Source: Pseudomonas sp. Leaf48 | GTDB lineage: Bacteria; Pseudomonadota; Gammaproteobacteria; Pseudomonadales; Pseudomonadaceae | Direction of reading: 5' to 3' | DNA: 64,000 nucleotides | NCBI RefSeq assembly: GCF_001421885.1 | Contig: NZ_LMLH01000001.1 | Location: 1,151-65,150 of the forward strand | Shown: positions 56,705 through 64,000 of the stretch, piece after piece | Numbering within the stretch: the stretch's first letter is position 1 | Layout of the letters: every line of letters starts with the position of its first letter | Program-made: the position numbers and the translations under genes | The notes under the pieces: model-generated | Database searches by the model: none | Told to the model about the DNA's origin: nothing | What the model saw: only the letters and a program-made list of their open reading frames with translations

Positions 56705-57703
56705 TTAACCGCGCTTGGCCCGGTAGATTCGAAAACCCTGTCCCTCGGCCTTGATCGCGCAGACGCCGAGATGCTCCTCGATCAGTGGCTGATACTTCAG
56801 GAAGCTATTCGCCACCAGTCGTAGTTCGCCACCGTTTTTCAGATGTTTAGCCGCTTTTCGCAGCAAGTTCTCTGTGGCGAAATAATCGGTGTGGACCCCG
56901 ACATGGAACGGCGGGTTACTCAGAATCGCGCTCAGACCCATGGGTGCGGCATCGATGCCGTCACCGGTAATGACCTCGGCTTCCAGACCGTTGGCAGCCA
57001 GGGTCAAGCGGCTGCTGGCGGCGGCAAAGGCATCAACGTCCAGCAACGTCACCTGATTGTGCGGGTAACGGCGTTTCACCGCCGCACCCAGAACCCCTGC
57101 ACCGCAACCGAAGTCCAGCAAGTGGCCGCTTGGCAGTTTGTCCAGGTGTTCGAGCAACAGCGCGCTGCCGCGATCCAGGCGGCCGTGGCTGAATACGCCG
57201 GGCAAGCTGATGACTTTCAGCGGGCCTTCGGCCAGCGGCAACTCATAGGTTTGCGCCAGGCTTTCCAGCGGTTTGGCTTGTGGCGCATTGGCTACGGTGA
57301 CCAGCCAGAGCTGGCAGTGCCGCGCGCTGTCGAGCTTGCGTGGCTTGCCGAACGGGTTGAGCTGTTTGGCTGCGCCTTCGATGCCGCTTTTTTTCTCGCC
57401 GACCAGGTACAGCTCGCGACCGGCCAGCCGCGACGCGAGTGCGTTGAGGATGTAGTCGGTCAGGTCCTTGGACTTGGGCAGAAACACCACGGCACTCTCG
57501 AATACACGCTCAGGCGCGTTCACGCCAAAATGGCTGCGCTCGGCAAAGCGTGCATCCAGCGCGGCCTGATCGCCGGCATGCCAGCACCAGCCATGGGCGT
57601 CGGGCAAGCGGCCCAGCAAATCATCGGCGGGCAAACCGGCCAAAAGCACCGAGCCCTGGAATAATTCGGCCTGACGAAGCAGTACTTCACTGCGCGGATC
57701 CAT
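56705..57703 (-). CDS. rsmC: RsmC, 16S rRNA guanine-1207 N2-methyltransferase
   Basis: This 332-residue protein has two tandem Rossmann domains, the second active: SAM loop [20 protein letters not shown] and the catalytic NPPFH in [11 protein letters not shown]. The degenerate first domain and the length fit RsmC (RlmG is a similar relative). It methylates the assembled small subunit at G1207. It stands alone between the riboswitch-led gene and the dehydrogenase gene. Confidence 0.9.
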   Translation of the reverse strand: MDPRSEVLLRQAELFQGSVLLAGLPADDLLGRLPDAHGWCWHAGDQAALDARFAERSHFGVNAPERVFESAVVFLPKSKDLTDYILNALASRLAGRELYLVGEKKSGIEGAAKQLNPFGKPRKLDSARHCQLWLVTVANAPQAKPLESLAQTYELPLAEGPLKVISLPGVFSHGRLDRGSALLLEHLDKLPSGHLLDFGCGAGVLGAAVKRRYPHNQVTLLDVDAFAAASSRLTLAANGLEAEVITGDGIDAAPMGLSAILSNPPFHVGVHTDYFATENLLRKAAKHLKNGGELRLVANSFLKYQPLIEEHLGVCAIKAEGQGFRIYRAKRG

Positions 57704-57736
57704 AACTGCTCCTGTGAAAAAAAGTGCCGCAGTTTA

Positions 57737-58702
57737 TCAACTGACGACCCGCAGCGCCTTACCGCTGAAGTATCCCAAGGCGTTTTCGGTCAATTGGCCA
57801 ACGATTCTCTGCCGTGCTTCACGGCTTCCCCAGGCGTTGTGCGGGGTGACGATCAGGCGCGGGATGTCATGGGCCAGCAACGGATTGCCGTTGTTCGGCG
57901 GCTCCACGCTCAAGACGTCAGTGGCAGCGCCACCCAGGTGGCCACTGCGCAAGGCGTCGGCCAGTGCCTGCTCGTCGATCAGGCCACCGCGGGCCGTGTT
58001 GACCACGAATACGCCGGGCTTCATTGCGGCCAGTTCGCCGGCCCCAATGAAGTGACGGGTGTGTTCGTTGAGCGGGCAGTGCAGGGTCAGGGCGTCGATC
58101 TGTGGCAGCAGTTCGTCCAGCGGCAAGCGATCCGGCCGGGCAGGGCGCCCGGGAATCTGCCCGAGCAACACGCGCATGCCGAAGGCTTCGGCCAGCCGTG
58201 CGACGGCGCCGCCCAATTCGCCATGGCCAAGCAAACCCAGGGTTTTACCTTCCAGCTCGACGATCGGATAGTCCAGCAGGCAGAACTGTTTGGCCTGCTG
58301 CCAGCGACCTGCGCCGACGGCTTTCTGGTAGTCGGCCAGGCGCGTGGCCAGGTTGAGCAGTAGCATGATCGTGTGCTGGGCCACCGATGGCGTGCCATAG
58401 CCCTGGCAATTGCACACGGTAATACCATGGGCGCGGGCGGCCGCGAGGTCGACGTTGTTGGTGCCGGTGGCAGTAATGAGAATCAACTCAAGCTCGGGGC
58501 TGGCCGCCATGGCCGCCGCATCGATGAGGATTTTATTGCTGATGGCCACCGTAGCGCCCTTGAGGCGATCGATCACTTGCTCCGGTGACGTCTGAGCGAA
58601 CAACTGCAGCTCACCGAAACAAGCGCGCAGGGGGCTCAGATCAAGGTCGCCGAGGTCCAGGGAAGGATGATCAAGGAAAACGGCGCGGTGAGTGTTCGTC
58701 AT
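57737..58702 (-). CDS. D-2-hydroxyacid dehydrogenase, hydroxypyruvate reductase-like
   Basis: This 321-residue NAD(P)-dependent enzyme has the dinucleotide loop LGLLGHGELGGAVARLAE and the catalytic triad in its places: Arg in VVNTARGGLID, Glu in VLSVEPP and His in IVTPHNAWGS. It resembles glycerate dehydrogenase (HprA). ATG 58702 is used; a TTG just upstream is unlikely. Divergent from LysE by 91 bases. Confidence 0.9.
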   Translation of the reverse strand: MTNTHRAVFLDHPSLDLGDLDLSPLRACFGELQLFAQTSPEQVIDRLKGATVAISNKILIDAAAMAASPELELILITATGTNNVDLAAARAHGITVCNCQGYGTPSVAQHTIMLLLNLATRLADYQKAVGAGRWQQAKQFCLLDYPIVELEGKTLGLLGHGELGGAVARLAEAFGMRVLLGQIPGRPARPDRLPLDELLPQIDALTLHCPLNEHTRHFIGAGELAAMKPGVFVVNTARGGLIDEQALADALRSGHLGGAATDVLSVEPPNNGNPLLAHDIPRLIVTPHNAWGSREARQRIVGQLTENALGYFSGKALRVVS

Positions 58703-58793
58703 CAACTGTACCTTTTGTGCAATGAACTGAAGGCGTAATCTGCCGAGCCTACCAGATGAAATAAATAGTTACGCTTGGCCTTAAGGAGCTTCA

Positions 58794-59423
58794 ATGTACT
58801 GGACAGAGTTCTTGACCGTTGCCCTGATTCACTTGTTGGCAGTGGCCAGCCCGGGCCCTGACTTCGCCGTGGTGGTGCGTGAAAGCGTGACCCACGGTCG
58901 CCGCGCCGGCACATGGACGGCGCTGGGTGTGGGCACGGCGATTTTCCTGCATGTCGGTTATTCACTGCTGGGCATCGGCCTGATCGTGTCCCAGTCCATC
59001 ATGCTGTTCAACGCCTTGAAATGGGCCGCCGCCGCTTATCTGCTGTACATCGGCTTCAAGGCGCTGCGTGCACGGCCGGCCAAGCCAGTGGCGGACGATC
59101 TGCACAAGGAGGCCGGCGAGCGCACCGCGCGTGGGGCCTTCACTTCAGGGTTTGTCACCAATGGTCTGAATCCGAAAGCCACGCTGTTTTTCCTCTCGCT
59201 GTTTACCGTGGTGATCAACCCCCACACGCCGCTGTCTGTGCAGGCCGGTTACGGGGTTTACCTGGCGGTGGCGACGGCAGCCTGGTTCTGCCTGGTGGCG
59301 ATGCTGTTCAGCCAGCAGCGCGTGCGCGCCGGTTTCGCCCGCATGGGCCACTGGTTCGACCGGACCATGGGTGCGGTGCTGATCGCAATCGGCGTGAAGC
59401 TGGCGTTTACCGAAATGCATTGA
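58794..59423 (+). CDS. LysE-family amino acid exporter
   Basis: This 209-residue membrane protein has six helices and the N-terminal PGPDF motif (VASPGPDFAVVVRESVTHG) of the LysE/RhtB family, which exports amino acids or metabolites. The substrate cannot be told. AAGGAGC precedes the ATG. Alone, with REP-like sequence following it. Confidence 0.92.
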   Translation: MYWTEFLTVALIHLLAVASPGPDFAVVVRESVTHGRRAGTWTALGVGTAIFLHVGYSLLGIGLIVSQSIMLFNALKWAAAAYLLYIGFKALRARPAKPVADDLHKEAGERTARGAFTSGFVTNGLNPKATLFFLSLFTVVINPHTPLSVQAGYGVYLAVATAAWFCLVAMLFSQQRVRAGFARMGHWFDRTMGAVLIAIGVKLAFTEMH

Positions 59424-59441
59424 TCCAATGCGCAGCCACCG

Positions 59442-59540
59442 CCATTGCTGGCAAGCCAGCTCCCACAGAAATTGAGGTCGCGCGCGCAAGGAAGTTGTGC
59501 GCGCGCAGATCTGTAGGAGCAAACTTGCTCGCGACGAGGC
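59442..59540. repeat. Cluster of REP-like sequences
   Basis: A degenerate arm (CCATTGCTGGCAAGCCAGCT, 59442 on), a GCGCGCGC-rich hairpin (59480-59506) and a second arm TGTAGGAGCAAACTTGCTCG (59512 on). The 317-base gap before the ligase gene otherwise holds only the ligase leader. Confidence 0.65.
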
Positions 59541-59740
59541 CGGTACAGCCGCGACTGCGTCGACAGACACGCCGCCTGATGAGCCAGCTCAAGTGGGTGA
59601 ACAATACGCGACACTTGATGGCGCAACGCTAGCATTTGCGAGGTTCTGCAAATCATTCCTTTGGCTGATTTGGCTGACGATCAGGAGCACTACAGTGCTA
59701 GCTTTCAGCCACGACCGTGCAGTCAGGAAAAGGGATTATT

Positions 59741-61423
59741 ATGTTGCAGACTCGCGTTATTCCCCCAGCCGAAGGCGCTTACCAATATCCACTGCTGATC
59801 AAGCGGCTGCTGATGTCTGGCGCACGTTACGAGAAAACCCGCGAGATCGTTTACCGCGACAAGTTGCGCTACAGCTACCCGACCCTGATCGAGCGGGTCG
59901 CCCGGTTGGCCAATGTGCTCACGGCGGCGGGAGTCAAACCCGGCGATACCGTGGCGGTAATGGATTGGGACAGCCATCGTTACCTGGAATGCATGTTCGC
60001 CATCCCGATGATCGGCGCGGTGATCCACACCATCAACGTGCGCCTGTCGCCGGAGCAGATCCTCTACACCATGAACCACGCCGAGGACCGCTTTGTGCTG
60101 GTCAACAGCGAGTTCACCGGGCTGTACCAGGGCATCGCCGGGCATCTGACCACGGTCGAGAAAACCCTTCTGCTGACCGATCTGCCGGAAAAGACTGCCG
60201 AGCTGCCGAACCTCATTGGCGAATACGAAGAGTTGCTGGCGGCCGCGAGCCCAAAATACGACTTCGAGGATTTCGACGAAAACTCGGTCGCAACCACCTT
60301 CTACACCACCGGCACCACGGGTAATCCCAAGGGGGTGTACTTCACCCATCGGCAACTGGTGCTGCACACCATCGGCGTGTCGACCATCATGGGCGCGATC
60401 GACAGCGTGCGTCTGCTGGGCACCAACGACGTCTACATGCCGATCACCCCGATGTTCCATGTCCATGCCTGGGGGCTGCCGTATGTGGCGACCATGCTCG
60501 GGCTCAAGCAGGTTTATCCCGGCCGGTATGACCCGCAATACCTGGTAGAGCTGTGGCGCAAAGAGAAGGTGACTTTTTCCCACTGCGTACCGACCATCCT
60601 GCAGATGGTCCTCAATGCCAAGGCGGCGCAGGACGTCGACTTCGGTGGCTGGAAAATCGTCATCGGCGGCAGCGCGCTGAATCGCTCGCTGTACGAAGCG
60701 GCCAAGGCCAAAGGTATTCAGTTGACCGCCGCCTACGGCATGTCGGAAACCGGGCCGCTGGTGTCGTGCGCGCACCTGAACGACGAACTGATGGCCGGCA
60801 GCGAAGACGAGCGCACCACCTACCGGATCAAGGCCGGTGTGCCAGGGCCATTGGTGGAAGCCGCCATCGTTGACGCCAACGGCAACTTCCTGCCAGCCGA
60901 TGGTGAAACCCAGGGCGAACTGGTGCTGCGCGCGCCGTGGCTGACCGAAGGCTATTTCAACGAGCCGCAAAAGGGCGCGGAGCTGTGGGCCGGTGGCTGG
61001 CTGCACACCGGTGACGTAGCGACCCTGGACAGCATGGGGGTGATCGACATTCGCGACCGGATCAAGGACGTCATCAAGACCGGTGGCGAGTGGATCTCCT
61101 CTCTGGATCTCGAAGACCTCATCAGTCGCCATGTGGCGGTACGCGAAGTAGCAGTGGTGGGCATCGCCGATCCACAGTGGGGCGAGCGTCCGTTTGCCTT
61201 GCTGGTGCTGCGCGAAGGGCACGAAATCGGGGCCCGGGAACTCAAGGAACACCTCAAGCCATTTGTCGAACTGGGGCACCTGAGCAAGTGGGCGATTCCG
61301 AGCCAGATTGCCCTTGTTACTGAAATTCCCAAGACCAGTGTCGGCAAACTCGACAAGAAGCGGATTCGGGCCGACATCACTGAATGGCAAGCCACCAATA
61401 GCACCTTCCTTTCGACGCTTTAA
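59741..61423 (+). CDS. AlkK-like medium-chain fatty acyl-CoA ligase
   Basis: This 560-residue adenylate-forming enzyme activates fatty acids with ATP and CoA. The AMP-binding loop is ATTFYTTGTTGNPKGVYFTH, with TAAYGMSETGPLVS and the C-terminal GGWLHTGDVATLDSMGVIDI, RDRIKDVIKTGGEWIS motifs and catalytic Lys in PKTSVGKLDKKRIR. Overall it resembles AlkK of the alk operon and PhaG-linked ligases. AGGAAAAGG precedes ATG 59741. The DUF1302/DUF1329 genes downstream are typical of hydrophobic-substrate clusters. Confidence 0.92.
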   Translation: MLQTRVIPPAEGAYQYPLLIKRLLMSGARYEKTREIVYRDKLRYSYPTLIERVARLANVLTAAGVKPGDTVAVMDWDSHRYLECMFAIPMIGAVIHTINVRLSPEQILYTMNHAEDRFVLVNSEFTGLYQGIAGHLTTVEKTLLLTDLPEKTAELPNLIGEYEELLAAASPKYDFEDFDENSVATTFYTTGTTGNPKGVYFTHRQLVLHTIGVSTIMGAIDSVRLLGTNDVYMPITPMFHVHAWGLPYVATMLGLKQVYPGRYDPQYLVELWRKEKVTFSHCVPTILQMVLNAKAAQDVDFGGWKIVIGGSALNRSLYEAAKAKGIQLTAAYGMSETGPLVSCAHLNDELMAGSEDERTTYRIKAGVPGPLVEAAIVDANGNFLPADGETQGELVLRAPWLTEGYFNEPQKGAELWAGGWLHTGDVATLDSMGVIDIRDRIKDVIKTGGEWISSLDLEDLISRHVAVREVAVVGIADPQWGERPFALLVLREGHEIGARELKEHLKPFVELGHLSKWAIPSQIALVTEIPKTSVGKLDKKRIRADITEWQATNSTFLSTL

Positions 61424-61430
61424 GTCTCTT

Positions 61431-61456
61431 CTGGCGTGTCCGAAAGGACACGCCAG
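61431..61456 (+). terminator. Perfect hairpin after the ligase gene
   Basis: CTGGCGTGTCC-GAAA-GGACACGCCAG, an 11-bp stem with a GNRA loop but no T-run after it, so a stability or weak-stop element more than a standard terminator. Confidence 0.55.
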
Positions 61457-61466
61457 CCCCACCAAG

Positions 61467-61476
61467 CAAGCGCTTG
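61467..61476. promoter_or_regulatory. Candidate TetR-type operator
   Basis: The palindrome CAAGCGCTTG lies in the 340-base gap between the ligase and DUF1302 genes. Apart from the ligase hairpin, this site and the DUF1302 leader, the gap shows nothing else clear. Confidence 0.3.
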
Positions 61477-61763
61477 GCTTGTCAAATCCGTAATTTCAGC
61501 CATCCTTGCCGAGCCGACGTGTGTCGGACTGGCGAAAGGACTGTTCCAGAGTGGCTGGCAGCTGCAAATCACACTTTAGAGGGATCAAGCACTACAACCT
61601 GCTGGCTATAGTCCGTGCATGGATTTTTAGAAACGGAGCAACCGCACGAACAGGGGCGATGCAACTTTGGAATGACTTTGGGATGCCATGGCTCCCGGTT
61701 ATCCCAAGGCGTTTTTAAAAGTGCTCACTGCCATAAAAATAAAATGCACATGGAGTAGCGTCG

Positions 61764-63665
61764 ATGACATCAGTAAACCAGTTCTGGCGCCGGGCGAAAT
61801 TGCCTTTGGCCGTCAGTCTTGCCTCTACGCTCGCCGGGCCAGCATTCGGCGTCAGTTTCAACGTTGGTGAAATCGAAGGTCAGTTCGATTCGGCTCTGTC
61901 GATCGGTGCCAGCTGGTCTACCGAAAGTGCCAACAAGAACCTCATTGGCGTCAACAACGGCGGCCAAGGCCTGTCCCAGACCTCCGATGACGGTCACCTG
62001 AACTTCAAAAGCGGCGAAACCTTCTCCAAGATCTTCAAGGGTATCCATGACCTTGAATTGAAATATGGCGATACCGGTGTTTTCGTCCGTGGCAAATACT
62101 GGTACGACTTTGAGTTGAAAGACGAAAGCCGTCCGTTCAAGGACATCAGCGACGACAACCGCAAGGAAGGCGCCAAGTCCGCCGGCGGCCAGATCCTCGA
62201 CGCCTTCGTCTACCACAACTACGCCATTGCCGATCAGCCGGGTTCCGTGCGTCTGGGCAAGCAGGTGGTGAGCTGGGGTGAAAGTACCTTCATCGGCGGT
62301 GGCATCAACTCGATCAACCCGATCGACGTGTCCGCGTTCCGCCGTCCGGGTGCCGAGATCAAGGAAGGCCTGATTCCGGTCAACATGTTCTATGTGTCCC
62401 AGAGCCTGACCGAAAACCTCTCGGGCGAAGCCTTCTACCAAATTGAATGGGACCAGACCGTCGTCGACAACTGCGGCACGTTCTTCTCACAGCCAGACAT
62501 CGTTGCTGACGGCTGCAATAACAACCTGCGTGTGCTGAACAAGCGTTCGCAGATTCCGGCCATTGCCCTCGGACCTTTGGCCGCCAACGGCGTCGACGTC
62601 AACAATGAGGGTGTTCTGGTACGCCGTGGCGCGGACCGCGATGCCCGTGATGGCGGCCAGTGGGGCGCGTCCTTGAAGTACATGTTCGACCCGCTGGACA
62701 CCGAGTTCGGTGCCTACTTCATGAACTACCACAGCCGTGCGCCAATCTTCAGCGCCACCGGTGCGCCGCAGTCGGTCTACAACACCGCAGCAGGCCTGCC
62801 AGGTCCGTTCGCCGCGCTGGCGCCACTGTTGGTGGCAGGTAATTCGCAATACTTCATCGAATATCCTGAAGACATCCGCCTCTATGGCCTGAGCTTCTCT
62901 ACCACCCTGCCTACCGGTACGGCGTGGAGTGGTGAGGTCAGCTACCGTCCGAACGCACCGGTGCAGCTCAACTCCACCGACATTCTTTTCGCCGGTGTCC
63001 GTCCTATCGGCAATAACAACCCGAACAACCCGTTGACCAACGCATCGCTGCTTACCGGTGTGCCGGGTCAGGACCTGCACGGCTACCGTCGCAAGGAAAT
63101 CACCCAGTTCCAGACCACCCTGACGCACTTCTTTGATCAGGTGATGGGCGCGAGCCGTTTGACCTTGGTAGGCGAAGTGGGCGTGACCTACGTCGGCGGC
63201 CTGGAAAGCACCTCCGACGTGCGTTATGGCCGCGATCCGGTCTACGGTCCGGGCGAGTTGCCAGCCACTGGCGCGCTCGATACCTGCGTGGCGCTGAACA
63301 GCAGCACCATTAACGGGGCCGGCCCGGGTACGCCGACCAACAACCGCAGCCGCAACTGCGACAATGAAGGCTTCACCACCTCGACATCCTGGGGCTACCG
63401 CGGTCGCGCCATCTGGGAATACAACGACGTGTTCGCCGGTGTGAACCTCAAGCCTAACGTGGCCTGGTCCCATGACGTGGAAGGTTACTCCCCTGGCCCT
63501 GGCGGCAACTTCGAGGAAGGCCGTAAAGCGGTAAGCCTGGGTGTCGACGCCGAATACCAGAACACCTACACCGCGAGCCTGGCCTACACCAACTTCTTTG
63601 ACGGCAAGTACACCACTGTGGATGACCGCGACTTCGTTGCGCTCAGCCTCGGCGTGAACTTCTAA
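61764..63665 (+). CDS. DUF1302 outer-membrane protein
   Basis: This 633-residue protein has a signal peptide (LPLAVSLASTLAGPAFG) and a long beta-rich body with alternating aromatic strands, ending in a typical outer-membrane C-terminal residue pattern (FVALSLGVNF, last residue Phe). DUF1302 proteins accompany DUF1329 proteins in clusters for hydrophobic compounds such as steroids, alkanes or polyesters and are taken to be channels. The ATG at 61764 follows GGAG. The DUF1329 gene follows after 28 bases. The transported substrate is unknown. Confidence 0.88.
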   Translation: MTSVNQFWRRAKLPLAVSLASTLAGPAFGVSFNVGEIEGQFDSALSIGASWSTESANKNLIGVNNGGQGLSQTSDDGHLNFKSGETFSKIFKGIHDLELKYGDTGVFVRGKYWYDFELKDESRPFKDISDDNRKEGAKSAGGQILDAFVYHNYAIADQPGSVRLGKQVVSWGESTFIGGGINSINPIDVSAFRRPGAEIKEGLIPVNMFYVSQSLTENLSGEAFYQIEWDQTVVDNCGTFFSQPDIVADGCNNNLRVLNKRSQIPAIALGPLAANGVDVNNEGVLVRRGADRDARDGGQWGASLKYMFDPLDTEFGAYFMNYHSRAPIFSATGAPQSVYNTAAGLPGPFAALAPLLVAGNSQYFIEYPEDIRLYGLSFSTTLPTGTAWSGEVSYRPNAPVQLNSTDILFAGVRPIGNNNPNNPLTNASLLTGVPGQDLHGYRRKEITQFQTTLTHFFDQVMGASRLTLVGEVGVTYVGGLESTSDVRYGRDPVYGPGELPATGALDTCVALNSSTINGAGPGTPTNNRSRNCDNEGFTTSTSWGYRGRAIWEYNDVFAGVNLKPNVAWSHDVEGYSPGPGGNFEEGRKAVSLGVDAEYQNTYTASLAYTNFFDGKYTTVDDRDFVALSLGVNF

Positions 63666-63693
63666 GCACTGCATTTTCAGGACGAACACACAT

Positions 63694-64000
63694 ATGAAAA
63701 TAACAAAGAGTCTGTTCCACGCCGGTGTTCTGGGGCTTTCGCTGCTGGCGACCAGCGTCATGGCGGCCGTGCCGGCAGCCGAAGCGGACAAACTGGGCAA
63801 GAGCCTGACCCCGATGGGTGCCGAAATGGCGGGTAACGCCGACAGTTCGATCCCTGCCTGGAAACCCATGGCAAAGAACGCCGGTACGGTCGACAGCAAA
63901 GGTTTCCTGTCCAATCCATACGCCAGCGAAAAGCCGTTGTTCACCATCACGGCGCAGAACGTCGACCAGTACAAGGCCAAGCTCGCCCCGGGCCAGTACG
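63694..64000 (+). CDS. DUF1329 protein, cut by the window end
   Basis: The first 102 codons are present. A signal peptide (LGLSLLATSVMA) is followed by AVPAAEADKLGKSLTPMGAE, then GNADSSIPAWKPM, the usual opening of DUF1329 proteins, which look like LolA/LolB-type lipid-binding periplasmic or outer-membrane factors. It is paired with DUF1302 as in related clusters. The ATG at 63694 is 28 bases after the DUF1302 stop. The rest lies outside the window. Confidence 0.88.
   Translation, partial: MKITKSLFHAGVLGLSLLATSVMAAVPAAEADKLGKSLTPMGAEMAGNADSSIPAWKPMAKNAGTVDSKGFLSNPYASEKPLFTITAQNVDQYKAKLAPGQY

Noticed and set aside
61540..61570. Sigma-54 promoter ahead of DUF1302
   Set aside because: A TGGCAG...CTGCAA stretch resembles -24/-12 elements, but the spacing is wrong.

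Overview
The window is an ordinary stretch of chromosome from a Pseudomonas of the P. fluorescens group. The evidence is high GC, ATGA-type gene overlaps, many GCGGGCTTGCTCGC-type REP hairpins, and a gene order that, from memory, closely follows the PA4640 to PA4686 segment of P. aeruginosa. No prophage, insertion sequence, rRNA or CRISPR array is visible. Two tRNA genes are present (Met-CAU and Gln-UUG). All names come from reading the sequence and recalled family motifs; no database search was run.

Layout. 0-5 kb: the MksFEB condensin operon (minus strand) without an MksG nuclease gene. 5.2-7.7 kb: a probable cryptic psi subunit of DNA polymerase III overlapping rimI, an acidic protein, and a beta-carbonic anhydrase. 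7.8-17 kb: transporters (AtoE-like, MHS-type MFS, Fsr-like MFS), a gamma-glutamyltransferase, tRNA-Met and a chemotaxis receptor. 17-24 kb: a minus-strand housekeeping block (ychF, pth, rplY, prs, tRNA-Gln, ispE, lolB and a TPR lipoprotein). 24.1-30.2 kb: an accessory insertion between the TPR gene and hemA, flanked by inverted copies of one REP element. It carries a 912-residue modular cell-wall-degrading toxin candidate, a secreted putative immunity protein and a two-helix membrane protein.

30.3-35.7 kb: hemA-prfA-prmC-moeB-murI, then pagL. 36-44 kb: a probable light-response module (SDR, phrB, LitR/CarH-like MerR regulator, TudS-DUF1722 fusion, flavin amine-oxidase-like protein, TIGR01777 epimerase, hemH). 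Its two minus-strand promoters carry TGTACA boxes. 44-50 kb: uracil uptake and salvage (uraA, upp), hpt, a WbuC-type cupin, small proteins and mqo. 50-57.7 kb: small conserved proteins, YajG-like lipoprotein, PlsC-like acyltransferase, CPXCG and DUF2007 proteins, a YedK/HMCES protein, an M48 lipoprotein, a GDT1-family Mn exporter behind a yybP-ykoY riboswitch, and rsmC. 57.7-64 kb: hydroxyacid dehydrogenase, LysE exporter, AlkK-like acyl-CoA ligase, a DUF1302 outer-membrane protein and the start of a DUF1329 gene cut by the window end.

The best candidates for something undescribed are the REP-flanked toxin island, whose toxin gene changes base composition abruptly at its C-terminal domain, and the TGTACA-box light module.
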